A DNA stretch of 48,164 nucleotides from Oscillospiraceae bacterium (lineage in GTDB: Bacteria; Bacillota; Clostridia; Oscillospirales; CAG-272), in the NCBI GenBank assembly GCA_015064505.1, contig SVSB01000020.1:1-48164 (forward strand). Reading direction: 5' to 3'. A program made the position numbers and the translations under genes. Below, in pieces: positions 24,528 to 33,324 of this stretch. How positions within the stretch are numbered: position 1 is the first letter of the stretch; each line of letters opens with the position of its first letter. The notes beneath the pieces are model-generated. The model was not told the origin of the DNA and made no database searches. It worked only from the letters and a program-made list of their open reading frames with translations.

Positions 24528-25427
24528 TTATTCTTTTACGGCGTTTATTCCCTTAGCTCTCATTGATTCAAGCACCGCGCCAAATTCGTTTGCGGAGGGA
24601 ACGGGCACACCCGTTGCTCCGTATTCCTGCTGCAGAGCGGAATACTTTGATCGGGCAAGATCGTGATAGGGAAGAAGCTTGACCCTGCCGAGATTTGTAA
24701 GGGAGAGAAGCAGCTCTGTTATTCCGAGGAGCTCCACGTCGTTCATGCCGGGAACGTAGGGAATTCTTATCTCGTATTTCAGTCCAAGCGAATCCACGTA
24801 TCTCAAATTGTCAAGAATAAGCTTGTTGTCAACTCCCGTCAGCTTTTTATGAACGGAGGGGTCTGCAGCCTTAACGTCGACAAGGAAGAGATCCGTGTAA
24901 GGTATCACGCGGTCTAATGCCGCCTTTGATGCGTAAAGGGAGGTATCAAGTGCCGTATGCACGGAGTTTTCCTTTAAAAGACGCAGCAGCTCGGCTGTGA
25001 ATTCCGATTGAAGCAAGGGTTCTCCGCCGCTGACGGTTACTCCGCCGCCCGATACGTCAAAAAACGGTTTATCCTCCAAAAGCTCGGGAAGTATTTCCTC
25101 GGGGGTCACTGTTTTGCCGTACAGAGCCATTGCTCCCTTGGGGCATACGGCAACGCATTTGCCGCACTGCCTGCATTTTTCGGTGAAAAAGCTGTGGGTG
25201 CCGTTGCCGTCGATTTGGTGTGCACCGTTGGGGCAGACGGCTGCGCAAGCGCCGCAGGATACGCATTTGTGTACGTACAGTGCCGCCTGGGGTGCGCTTT
25301 TTATGCTTTCGGGATTGTGGCACCAGAGGCAGCGCAGGGGGCATCCCTTCAAAAACAGTGTGGTCCTGATCCCGGGCCCGTCGTGTATCTCAAATTGCTT
25401 GATATTAAGAACAGTTCCTTTTATCAT
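24528..25427 (-). CDS. glycyl radical enzyme activase (radical SAM)
   Basis: 299 aa, PflA-like. Uses S-adenosylmethionine and a [4Fe-4S] cluster to place a glycyl radical on its partner. The radical SAM motif is in GCPLRCLWC (Cys29, Cys33, Cys36), and there are two added ferredoxin-like clusters (CVSCGACAAVCPNG ~55-68; CRQCGKCVAVCPKG ~85-98), as in activases of the dehydratase-type enzymes, not the short PflA. SGGEPLLQ (~132) is the glycine-rich SAM region. The start codon overlaps the stop of the glycyl radical enzyme by 4 nt (ATGA), so translation is coupled. Confidence 0.93.
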   Translation of the reverse strand: MIKGTVLNIKQFEIHDGPGIRTTLFLKGCPLRCLWCHNPESIKSAPQAALYVHKCVSCGACAAVCPNGAHQIDGNGTHSFFTEKCRQCGKCVAVCPKGAMALYGKTVTPEEILPELLEDKPFFDVSGGGVTVSGGEPLLQSEFTAELLRLLKENSVHTALDTSLYASKAALDRVIPYTDLFLVDVKAADPSVHKKLTGVDNKLILDNLRYVDSLGLKYEIRIPYVPGMNDVELLGITELLLSLTNLGRVKLLPYHDLARSKYSALQQEYGATGVPVPSANEFGAVLESMRAKGINAVKE

Positions 25428-27625
25428 TTTTCCAGACCGGTAATCCTTTTTATGAAATCATCCTGAACAGTCTTGCTCATATTTACGAAATACTCGTTCC
25501 AACCGCACACTCTTACCTGCAGAGTGGGATATTTTTCCGGGTGCTCACGGGCATCCAGAAGAGTGTTAAGGTCAAGAACGTTTCCCTGTATCGCAAATCC
25601 TCCGTTCAAAAGGAAGACTCGTATCAGATTCTTAAGTGCCGCAAGGCCTGCTTCTCCCTCAACGGCAGAGGGGTGGATGGCAAAATCAAGAGGTGCGCCG
25701 TTGACGAATATGCTGTTATCTATCTTGCATACGGAGGAGATGAAGGACGTAACGCTTTTCTCCATTCCGTTAACGGGGCGCATATTTTTGGAAAGAGGCG
25801 CTCTTGCGCCTCTGCCGTCGGCGCTTGCGGCGGTATGTCTGCCGTAATCCTCCGCCATATTTACGGAATCGCATCCCATACGGAATACTCCGCCCGTGGA
25901 GGTGGGCTTGCCGATTATCTCCTTGGCGCAAAAATCAAATATCATAACGGCCAAAGAATCGGCTTCTTCAATATTGTTTCCGTATTTGGTTTTGTCGTTC
26001 ATTATTCTCGTGCGTAGTGCTTCTGCGCCCTGCCAATCGTTTTTAAGTATTTCGCGTAATTCGCCGAGAGTAACGGCTTTCTCTTCAAATACGTATTTCT
26101 TTACGGCAAGGAGAGAGTCAACTGTCGTGGCTATGGCAAAGCACTTTACGGACTGATTGCGGTATTCCATTCCGCAGTCAAAAACGTCGCGTCCCCGCTC
26201 CACGCAGCTTTCAATGGAGCCGGAGTAGTAGGGAGAGGGATTTGCAAGATATGCAAAGGGCGCCTGCTCGTTTATGTTGTCCATAACCATCTGACAGTGC
26301 TCGTGCAGATAGGAAAAATAACATTCAAGGAATTCTTCCCAGCTTTGGGGCTCATTTGTATGCTGACCCACGTACAGTCCGCCAAGCATATCCCTGCCGC
26401 CGGATATGGCGTATTCGCAGGGCTTTGCAAGATTGATCCATGCGGCGCATATACGCGCATCCTCAAGACCGGGGATAACGCTCTCGTAGCATCCGATGGG
26501 GATATATTTATCTGCCGTTTCGCGGGGGATGCCGATCTTCTCGTAGCCCTTCAGCACCGTCTCGTCGTTCACAAGCACGATGGAGGAGTTCCCCTTGCGG
26601 ATCATATCCGCCACCTTCGTAAGCAGAACGTCGGACATATTTTTTGCGCATCTCACGTGTATCTTGGGGTTGTGTATATTAAGCTCCTCGTAAGCTTCAA
26701 GCATAATAAGAATAAGCTCTGCCGCGGGGGAGGAGTCGTCCTTCCAGGTTTTTCCCAGGCATATAGGCTGATCGGCGTATCTTTTTTCGGCGGCTATCTT
26801 CTGCCAGAAATAGCGGAACATTTCCTTTGCCGATTCGGCGGTGAGAATGCCCTTTTCAAGGTCGGATATATAATAAGGAAGATAAAGCTCGTCAACGGCA
26901 CCGAGGGAGCGGCATCTTTCTCTGCCAATCTCAACTACGTTCAGCATAATGTGGGAAAGGCAGAGCACCTGATAAAGAGTGGCGGGCGGTGCGGTCAGAA
27001 TATGCTCAAGAGCTTCCGCGTATTCGTCAAGCCCCATTTTCTCCGCTGCGGCACGCAGGCGCTTTATATAAGTGATAAGCGCTTCAAACGCCATTATTTC
27101 CGCATCAAAGAATATTTTGCGCTCCTCGTCAAGCTTTCCCTCTTTTTCCATACGGTGCATACTTGCGTAGAGAGCATCAAGCATACCACGGGGGCCGAGC
27201 CTTAAGGTCCTTTCCCAATCAAGAACCGTGTGCCATACGTCCACGTCGGGAATGGATATTCCGGAGAGGGCAAGAAATTTGCGGTGCGCCCACGCCTGAG
27301 GGCAGTATCTGTACAGAGCCTTATCGTATCTTTCGCGGAAATACATCTCCAGAACGCTTGCAGAAGCGTCTCTTTTATATACTGCTCCGTGGCGTATCTT
27401 ATCGGGGAAGGGGGTTCTGCCGTTAAGACTGATCTGTGCCTCTTCAAGCATGATCCGATAGCAGTTAGCAACTATCAGCGCGGGGTGCATATCGGCCGCG
27501 CTTGCGGCAAATTCCCTTACCTTTCGGTTGATCTCCGCAGGCGGTATGCCGCTGCTTTCGTCCCATTCCGCTAATTCGTATTCGTTTTCTATATACGGTC
27601 TGTCTGCATAAAAGGTGTTGCGCAT
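25424..27625 (-). CDS. glycyl radical enzyme, dehydratase/lyase type, substrate unknown
   Basis: 733 aa, shorter than the ~790 residues usual for pyruvate formate-lyase-type and glycerol-dehydratase-type enzymes. Catalytic features: GCYE at 378-381 (thiyl Cys379, base Glu381, the GCxE pattern of dehydratase/lyase members instead of the Cys-Cys pair of true PFL), a later SCVERGRDV (473-481), and the glycyl loop RVCGWN with Gly708. So it is a functional glycyl radical enzyme but probably not pyruvate formate-lyase. It needs its activase (next gene) and strict anaerobiosis. No microcompartment genes or known partner (for example proC) lie nearby. AAGGAGG precedes ATG 27625. A divergent AraC gene suggests substrate-induced control. 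Confidence 0.9.
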   Translation of the reverse strand: MRNTFYADRPYIENEYELAEWDESSGIPPAEINRKVREFAASAADMHPALIVANCYRIMLEEAQISLNGRTPFPDKIRHGAVYKRDASASVLEMYFRERYDKALYRYCPQAWAHRKFLALSGISIPDVDVWHTVLDWERTLRLGPRGMLDALYASMHRMEKEGKLDEERKIFFDAEIMAFEALITYIKRLRAAAEKMGLDEYAEALEHILTAPPATLYQVLCLSHIMLNVVEIGRERCRSLGAVDELYLPYYISDLEKGILTAESAKEMFRYFWQKIAAEKRYADQPICLGKTWKDDSSPAAELILIMLEAYEELNIHNPKIHVRCAKNMSDVLLTKVADMIRKGNSSIVLVNDETVLKGYEKIGIPRETADKYIPIGCYESVIPGLEDARICAAWINLAKPCEYAISGGRDMLGGLYVGQHTNEPQSWEEFLECYFSYLHEHCQMVMDNINEQAPFAYLANPSPYYSGSIESCVERGRDVFDCGMEYRNQSVKCFAIATTVDSLLAVKKYVFEEKAVTLGELREILKNDWQGAEALRTRIMNDKTKYGNNIEEADSLAVMIFDFCAKEIIGKPTSTGGVFRMGCDSVNMAEDYGRHTAASADGRGARAPLSKNMRPVNGMEKSVTSFISSVCKIDNSIFVNGAPLDFAIHPSAVEGEAGLAALKNLIRVFLLNGGFAIQGNVLDLNTLLDAREHPEKYPTLQVRVCGWNEYFVNMSKTVQDDFIKRITGLEK

Positions 27626-27758
27626 AATTTCCTCCTTTTGCGGCTTCAGCAGATCAAGGTATTCGTTTTCAATATTAACATACCACGCAGAACATTAAAG
27701 AAAAATATCAAATCGCGCACGGCTTACCTTTTTGAGAACAGCACTTTGCTTTGCCTTA

Positions 27759-27787
27759 TTGATTTTAAAAATGCCGTGTAATAGAAT
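27759..27787 (+). promoter_or_regulatory. sigma-A promoter for araC-like gene
   Basis: TTGATT (27759-27764), 17-nt spacer, TAGAAT (27782-27787). The shared 188-nt region also holds the minus-strand start of the glycyl radical enzyme operon; its promoter is not clear to me. Confidence 0.7.
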
Positions 27788-27813
27788 TAAATTAAATACG
27801 GGAGGTGAGTGAA

Positions 27814-28590
27814 ATGTTTCTGCAAAAAACGGTTATATCTGATATTCAACACTGTGCAAAGATAGTTACTCCCGCAAAGGAGATAGTAAGCAACAGCGGA
27901 CGCAAAAATCACGGTCTTGTATATTTTCTTGACGGGAAGGTTGATTACATCTATCCCCAGAAAAGGTTATCCGTATCTGCGGGGCATATTCTTTTTTTGC
28001 CAAAGGGACTTCCCTATACCATTGACCGCCAGACTGCCGCGACCTGTATCCATATAGATTTTCTGACGGTTCCGGAAAGCAACGAGCTTCCCTTTGCAAA
28101 GGTTTATCCCAATCACGCAGCCTTTATAGATCAGTTTAACGGAGCACTCGTGGCGTATAAGCAAAAGCGAACCGGCTACGAGGCGGAGATCATGAGCTTC
28201 CTTTATAAGATAATAGCCATAATCAATCAGGCGGAGAGCTGTGCCTATTTCCCCAAAAGCCATATGCAGAAGCTTGCCCCCGCATTGGAGCACATTAACA
28301 GCAGGTATCTCAGCGGAGAGCTGAGAATATCCGAGCTTGCAAGACTTTGCGATATGAGTCCCCGATACTTTGATAAGCTTTTCGGCGCCTTTTACGGAAT
28401 GTCGCCAAAGGAATTTATTTTGCAAAAACAGCTTGACGCGGCGAAAAATATGCTTGTAACCTCGGATACCACCCTTGGCGATATAGCCGTTGCCTGCGGC
28501 TTTAAGGACGTATACTATTTCAGTAAGACCTTTAAGAAAAACCTTGACGTATCCCCAAGCGAATACAGAAAAATCAACAGAGTGCTTTAA
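27814..28590 (+). CDS. AraC/XylS family transcriptional regulator
   Basis: 258 aa. An N-terminal cupin-like ligand domain (~20-130) with a GHILFLPKGLPYTID strand pattern precedes the two-helix-turn-helix AraC domain (~160-258): ISELARLCDMSPRYFDKLF is HTH 1 and LGDIAVACGFKDVYYFSKTFK is HTH 2, followed by SPSEYRK. The start is ATG 27814 with GGAGGTG at 27801-27807; a GTG three codons earlier is less likely. Divergent from the glycyl radical enzyme operon and upstream of an orphan solute-binding lipoprotein, it is the natural regulator of one or both (inference). Confidence 0.9.
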   Translation: MFLQKTVISDIQHCAKIVTPAKEIVSNSGRKNHGLVYFLDGKVDYIYPQKRLSVSAGHILFLPKGLPYTIDRQTAATCIHIDFLTVPESNELPFAKVYPNHAAFIDQFNGALVAYKQKRTGYEAEIMSFLYKIIAIINQAESCAYFPKSHMQKLAPALEHINSRYLSGELRISELARLCDMSPRYFDKLFGAFYGMSPKEFILQKQLDAAKNMLVTSDTTLGDIAVACGFKDVYYFSKTFKKNLDVSPSEYRKINRVL

Positions 28591-28672
28591 GCCGCGTGTT
28601 TGAAACATCGGTTCCGATTATGGAAAATGTGCTTGTTTTGGCATTTATTTTAAAGCGGCGTATATGTAAAAT

Positions 28673-28696
28673 GAACGTGAACGGAAGAGCACGTTC
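28673..28696 (+). promoter_or_regulatory. leader hairpin or operator before solute-binding gene
   Basis: GAACGTG (28673-28679) and CACGTTC (28690-28696), a perfect 7-bp dyad with 10-nt spacer, 29 nt before the start codon. It may be an operator or an mRNA hairpin. Confidence 0.4.
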
Positions 28697-28724
28697 AAAT
28701 AAATCCATTATACGGAGGGATATT

Positions 28725-30227
28725 ATGTTCTTGCGAAAAGGTAGAGTAACTACTCGAGTATTATCCATGCTGTTTGTAATAATGTTGCTGTTGTCTGTAG
28801 TGGCGTGCGGCCCTTCGGGTGTTGACCCCGTTACGGATCCCGTTGATCCGGGCGTTACCTCCGGTGTGCCTGCTGTGTCGGATACCTCCGCAGTGACTAC
28901 TAAGGAGTATACCGCTCCCGACGTTTTCTATGATTTTGCCGAGTACGTTATTCTCGTAACGGGTAACGCAAGCTCCGGAGTCAACCCCTTTGACTTTGCA
29001 AATACCGAAAACGTACTTGATAACTCCGTATATCAGAGAAACGTTCAGGTCGAAGAGGAGCTGGGCATTACCATTGACGTAATATACGAGACCGGTGCGG
29101 GAAATACCGGCAACGGCCCCGGAACCCGCAGGATCCAGGCTGATGCAACGGCTATGGACAGCACCTACGATTCCTGCCTTATCTCCGCATACGATTGCGG
29201 CGTTCTTGCTTATCAGAATTATCTTGCAAAGCTGAACGATATGCCGAAGATGAATCTTTCCGCTTCCTATTGGGATGCAAACGCCGTGGAGCAGCTTTCC
29301 GTTAACGGCAACCTCTTTTTCACCACAGGCGATATAAGCTTCCACGATAAGGAATACACCTTTGCCGTTATCTTCAACAAGGATATTGCAAAGGAAAAGC
29401 AGCTTGGCGATTTCTATGCGGACGTACGCGAGGGCAAGTGGACCTTTGACCGCTTTGCGGAGGCAAGCCGCGCGATCTCCGAGGATCTTAACGGCGACGA
29501 TATTCTCGACTCCCGCGATAAGTACGGACTTATAATTTGGGACGATACCATTCTGCCCATGCTCCACGCGGCAGGACAGAAGCTTATTACTCTTGACGAG
29601 GACGGCATCCCCGAGCTTACCCTGAATACCGAGACCACCGCAAACGTGCTTGAAAGCTTCATCAATCTTGCGGCAGAGGATTGCACCATCAACTTCCAGC
29701 ACACCAGCGGCGGAGTTCAATGGATGGATATGTACACAAACGAGCAGTCCCTCTTCCTTCTTGAGTATTTCAAGGCGCTTCCCCTTTTCCGCGATACGGA
29801 GCTTGATTACGGTCTGCTTCCTTTCCCCAAGTTCTCCGAGACTCAGGATGAATATCTCTCCGGTTATTCCGTATGGCACACCTCCTTCTACTGCATTCCC
29901 GCTATAGTTGCCGAGCCCGAGTTTTCCGGCGCTGTAACGGAGTCGCTTGCTTACCATTCTCAGCAGCTTGTCACTCCCGCATACTACGAGAAGACCCTCG
30001 TTGGAAGAACTATAAGGGATGACGAAAGCCGAGAGACCATTGAGATCATATTTGAGAACCGTACTTACGACCTTGGACTCATATACAGAGTCGGAAATCT
30101 TAATTCCGTTATTCTCAATATGCTCAGAAACAACAACCCCTCCTTCGCTTCATCCTACAACTCCGTAAAGGCCATTGCCGAAATGAGCGTACGCGAGCTT
30201 ATAAGCAATTTTGAGATAGAGGAATAA
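28725..30227 (+). CDS. extracellular solute-binding lipoprotein, orphan (paralog 1)
   Basis: 500 aa. Signal peptide and lipobox SVVAC (Cys28), an acidic/Pro linker, then a type-1 periplasmic-binding-like fold as in sugar ABC importers. It holds an EF-hand-like loop DLNGDDILDSRD (~253-264) in the middle of the domain, likely calcium-binding. No permease or ATPase genes adjoin it. GGAGG precedes ATG 28725; an upstream in-frame start lacks signals. The gene at 43067 is a clear paralog (shared DLNGDDILDSRDKYG, SGG.WM.M, LGLIYRVGN/LGLFYRVGN). It follows the AraC gene, so may serve the glycyl-radical-enzyme pathway. Confidence 0.85.
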   Translation: MFLRKGRVTTRVLSMLFVIMLLLSVVACGPSGVDPVTDPVDPGVTSGVPAVSDTSAVTTKEYTAPDVFYDFAEYVILVTGNASSGVNPFDFANTENVLDNSVYQRNVQVEEELGITIDVIYETGAGNTGNGPGTRRIQADATAMDSTYDSCLISAYDCGVLAYQNYLAKLNDMPKMNLSASYWDANAVEQLSVNGNLFFTTGDISFHDKEYTFAVIFNKDIAKEKQLGDFYADVREGKWTFDRFAEASRAISEDLNGDDILDSRDKYGLIIWDDTILPMLHAAGQKLITLDEDGIPELTLNTETTANVLESFINLAAEDCTINFQHTSGGVQWMDMYTNEQSLFLLEYFKALPLFRDTELDYGLLPFPKFSETQDEYLSGYSVWHTSFYCIPAIVAEPEFSGAVTESLAYHSQQLVTPAYYEKTLVGRTIRDDESRETIEIIFENRTYDLGLIYRVGNLNSVILNMLRNNNPSFASSYNSVKAIAEMSVRELISNFEIEE

Positions 30228-30256
30228 ACGAGCGGGGCTCCGAAAGCACAGGAAAA

Positions 30257-30312
30257 AACAACGCGGCTTTGGAAGAATTTGCTTCTTCCAAAGCCGCGTT
30301 GTTATTATTTTG
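30257..30312 (+). terminator. terminator after solute-binding gene
   Basis: A 21-bp perfect stem (30257-30277 with 30283-30303), loop TTTGC, and a T-rich tail. Confidence 0.9.
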
Positions 30313-30366
30313 CGTTCCGCAAAACGCCATATGACCTCCCGTTGGTCGGTCGCGGATATTTTGCGC

Positions 30367-32382
30367 TCAGCGCAAAATATCAAGCATACCCAGCTTTTCC
30401 ATTTTGTCAACGGTCATCATGCGGTAAGCGCCGCTCCAGCCGCAGAGGCAGTCGTTGTAATGGCCTCTTTCCTCGCAGGTGGGGCGGTATTTTGTCCATC
30501 GTGCCTGGAAAAATCCCTCGTTCTGGGAGCCGACGGGCCTTTGCTGACCGTGGAAGAGCTGCCCCTCCCTTTCCGTAAGACCGATAATGGCGTTTGCCCA
30601 GGTAAGGCGCGCCATCTTCGCCCAATTCTTGTTGCCCGTTATCCTTGCAAGCTCGCAAAGCTCGGGCACGATAACGGCGCCCCATGCGTCTATTGCGTGG
30701 TGCTCTGCGCTTATTGCCGTGCCGCCCGTGGTGTGATAGCCGTATTCGGTAAATTCACTGCCGTTCGGGTAAAGCACGTCGTAGAAGAACATCCAGGACA
30801 TAAAGTAATAAGCCGCCTTTTGAGCGCGGATAACGTAATCCTTATTGCCCGTTATCTTATAAAGCTCCAGAGAGGAAACCACGAAGGGGTAAGCGGTCTC
30901 CTTATCTATAGACTTGCAGTCAAGGGCGCCTGCGGTGCACACGAAGTTGTCAAGATCTCTTCCGTAATAGAAATCGCTTGCGGTTTTTGCCATATCAAGG
31001 TATTTTGCTTCCTTGGTTTCGCCGTATACGTCAAGCATTGCGCAGATCATAAAGCCGCCGATGGAGCCCTCCTTTTCTGCGGGGGTGCCGTCCATCTTAA
31101 AGGACTTGCCAAAGCCGTAGAGGGGGTCGTAATGAGCGATGAAAAAGTCGCATACCTTGCGGGCAAAGTTGAGATATTCGGGTTTGTCGATGCCGTTTTC
31201 CTTAAGCAGACGGTGCATTTTTATCATTTCGCTTGCGCCCCAGCCAAGGTTGCAGCAGTCGGGCGTTGCCTTCTTGCCCTTTTCGGCATCAACGCTCTGC
31301 TCGTAAAGAGTGTAGCAAAGACCGTTTTCCTGCTGTATCTCGCAGAATGCGTCAAAAATGCCGATGGCGTCCGCAAGCTGTTCCTTTTTGCCTTTTTTCA
31401 GGGCGTCTATGGCAAGCATACGTCCGTTCATAAGACCCTGATCCGCCCATCCCATCTCAAAGCGCTCGTCAAAGGCGCCTATCTCCGTATAGTAGGGGTC
31501 CTTCATCATTTCAGCCATCTCGTCAAGGGTTATCTTTACCATGTGCTGATAGCGGAAAAGGCGGGGGGCGTAGTGGGTAATAATAAGCTTTTTGCCGTTA
31601 TAGGGGTAGAGAAGGGCGTTTGCAAAGGAAATGCCCAGATCAAATACCTCTTCGGGGGCAAGGTGGGGGTCAAGCTCGGGCTTGAAAAGTCCCATAACGC
31701 GCTCGATAAGGTTAAGCGCCGCGTAATTCTTATACTTGGGGCGCATAACGGATACGTAGGAGGTGTGGGTCATCTCCTCGCCGCCCCGAAGAACGTGGTA
31801 GGTATCGTAGCGCTCGGTCATTATGTTCTTGGAGGAATAGGTATAGGGCGCCTCGGTAACGGGGCGGTAGATGCGGTGAGTATAGAAATCGCCCTTCTTT
31901 GTTAACGAGCAAGCGGAGGTAAGGGATACGGCGTCCTTGGGGGAAGCGTAAAGCGCAAGTCCGCAGCCGAGGTTCTCCGTAAGGGTACAGGAGGGAATTC
32001 CCATTCTGTCGTACGCGAATATCCAGGGTTCGCCGTCTATTTCAAGGCTCTTTGGCGTATTTGACGAGCCGTGCTCGTTGCCGTTATACAGAATGCAGGG
32101 AATAAGGTACTTTTCCCCGTAGAAGGTGTCCTTTACCGCAACTATATCCTTGAATTCCACGGCGTCGGTGCCGAGATTTTTTATGGTGCGCACGATGGCA
32201 AAGTTGCCGTAGCCTGCGCCCTTTATCTCGTCGCGGACCAAAAGAAAACCGCAAAGATATCCGTTTTCCGTTTCGGTAACCTCGGGGCGGGAGCCGTCCT
32301 TCATCTCAATTTCCGGCGCCAGAAGAATACCGTAAGATTCGTTTTTGCTTTCGGTAAGTCCGTCAAGAGAAAAGTATTTCAT
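30367..32382 (-). CDS. putative cytoplasmic (alpha/alpha)6-barrel glycosidase-like protein, family unassigned
   Basis: 671 aa without signal peptide. The N-terminal ~250 residues are beta-rich; from ~255 onward repeated helix pairs with aromatic and acidic residues (WADQGLMNGRMLA, CCNLGWGASEM, EKEGSIGGFM, AYPFVVSSLELY, HHAIDAWGAV) look like a six-hairpin barrel. I cannot match it to a known GH family. A short hairpin (32402-32433) separates it from the upstream S-component gene. GGAGG precedes ATG 32382. It may act on imported oligosaccharide (inference). Confidence 0.6.
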   Translation of the reverse strand: MKYFSLDGLTESKNESYGILLAPEIEMKDGSRPEVTETENGYLCGFLLVRDEIKGAGYGNFAIVRTIKNLGTDAVEFKDIVAVKDTFYGEKYLIPCILYNGNEHGSSNTPKSLEIDGEPWIFAYDRMGIPSCTLTENLGCGLALYASPKDAVSLTSACSLTKKGDFYTHRIYRPVTEAPYTYSSKNIMTERYDTYHVLRGGEEMTHTSYVSVMRPKYKNYAALNLIERVMGLFKPELDPHLAPEEVFDLGISFANALLYPYNGKKLIITHYAPRLFRYQHMVKITLDEMAEMMKDPYYTEIGAFDERFEMGWADQGLMNGRMLAIDALKKGKKEQLADAIGIFDAFCEIQQENGLCYTLYEQSVDAEKGKKATPDCCNLGWGASEMIKMHRLLKENGIDKPEYLNFARKVCDFFIAHYDPLYGFGKSFKMDGTPAEKEGSIGGFMICAMLDVYGETKEAKYLDMAKTASDFYYGRDLDNFVCTAGALDCKSIDKETAYPFVVSSLELYKITGNKDYVIRAQKAAYYFMSWMFFYDVLYPNGSEFTEYGYHTTGGTAISAEHHAIDAWGAVIVPELCELARITGNKNWAKMARLTWANAIIGLTEREGQLFHGQQRPVGSQNEGFFQARWTKYRPTCEERGHYNDCLCGWSGAYRMMTVDKMEKLGMLDILR

Positions 32383-32401
32383 ATTACCTCCGTATGTTGC
32401 A

Positions 32402-32433
32402 AAGGAGTCCGTGAACAGGTCTGCGGACTCCTT
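32402..32433 (-). terminator. hairpin between ECF S component and the 671-aa gene
   Basis: AAGGAGTCCG and CGGACTCCTT form a perfect 10-bp stem. The minus-strand tail CTTTG is weak, so it may be an attenuator rather than a full terminator. Confidence 0.5.
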
Positions 32434-32438
32434 ATAAA

Positions 32439-33059
32439 TTATTTTTTCTTTGAATAAGCAGAGCGTGTTACAACGTCAACTATCTTGCCGAGGGCGGGGA
32501 CAACGATAATATTGAGGGCAAATTCCAGAATGAAGTTTATTCCCGCAACTCCGAAAACAAGGAAGTAAACGACCGTTTGCCCCATACCGTTTGCAAAGTT
32601 TTCCGCCAGCACGTCGCTGATAAGCAGTCCGCCCAGAATGAACAGACCCGTGTTTACGATAGGTGTGGTTGCCGCAGCAGCAAAAAGCGCGGCAAGCTTG
32701 CTTTTTCCTTTCAAAATGCGATAAGCAAGTCCCGAAAGGTATCCCGCGGCAGTTGTTTTAACGATGCAGATAAGCGCGGTCATAAAGGGGGCGTTGTTGA
32801 AGAGTATAACGGTAAACGTGGGGTCTCCGCCCATAACACCAAGCAGGATAAAGGTGGAAACGCCCGATACAAGACCGAGCCAGGCGCCTGCGGCAGGACC
32901 AAGGGTAATGGCACCAAATACAATGGGAATAAGCCCAATGTTAATATTTGTCGCCATGATGCGAACGGTTACGCCCGTGATCTGAAGCACAAGCACGATT
33001 GCGGTCAGCGCCGCAAGCAGAACCATGTTGCGGAGCTTGGAAAAGTTTTTGCTTGCCAT
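32439..33059 (-). CDS. ECF transporter S component, possibly pantothenate-specific
   Basis: 206 aa, about six membrane helices. The ECF S-component pattern is visible: a basic N-terminus, MATNINIGLIPIVFGAITLGPAAGAWLGLVSG (~31-62) and a C-terminal basic tail. It sits after coaX, the kinase for pantothenate, which suggests a pantothenate-type vitamin substrate; the gap of 265 nt weakens this. The start is ATG 33059 with AAGGAGG; an in-frame upstream extension is not supported. It needs the shared ECF module encoded elsewhere. Confidence 0.78.
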   Translation of the reverse strand: MASKNFSKLRNMVLLAALTAIVLVLQITGVTVRIMATNINIGLIPIVFGAITLGPAAGAWLGLVSGVSTFILLGVMGGDPTFTVILFNNAPFMTALICIVKTTAAGYLSGLAYRILKGKSKLAALFAAAATTPIVNTGLFILGGLLISDVLAENFANGMGQTVVYFLVFGVAGINFILEFALNIIVVPALGKIVDVVTRSAYSKKK

Positions 33060-33130
33060 TAAAGGCCTCCTTACTGTCGTTCTTCGGTATTGAAGATACG
33101 GCGAAAAAATATATTGCATAAGCGCCGTGA

Positions 33131-33276
33131 AAGAGTGAAGAGTGAAGAGTGAATAGTGAAGAGTGAATAGTGAATAGTGGGGTAGGGGAGGGGCTTGCTC
33201 CTCCCGCAGAAAACCGCTTGGCGGTTTTCTTCCTTAATTATTCATTTCTCATTATTCATCATTCATCATTCATTAA
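33131..33276. repeat. foldback (MITE-like) element with GTGAA tandem repeats
   Basis: The left arm is seven or so GAGTGAA/TAGTGAA units (33131-33179), the right arm is a run of ATTCATC/ATTCATT units (33238-33272) that can pair with it. The centre holds GGGGAGG/CCTCCC and a 9-bp GAAAACCGC/GCGGTTTTC hairpin (33209-33229). No transposase. Confidence 0.65.
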
Positions 33277-33324
33277 CTCTTGGTGAGTAAGATCCAATAC
33301 GGTATCTTCTCGGGCGCGAAATGC

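Noticed and set aside
24528..27625. pyruvate formate-lyase and its activating enzyme
   Set aside because: The active-site pattern is GCxE instead of adjacent cysteines and the activase has two added ferredoxin clusters, so a dehydratase/lyase-type member is more likely.
33131..33179. GTGAA tandem repeats as a CRISPR array
   Set aside because: Units are only 7 bp, without spacers or cas genes; they fit a foldback element.
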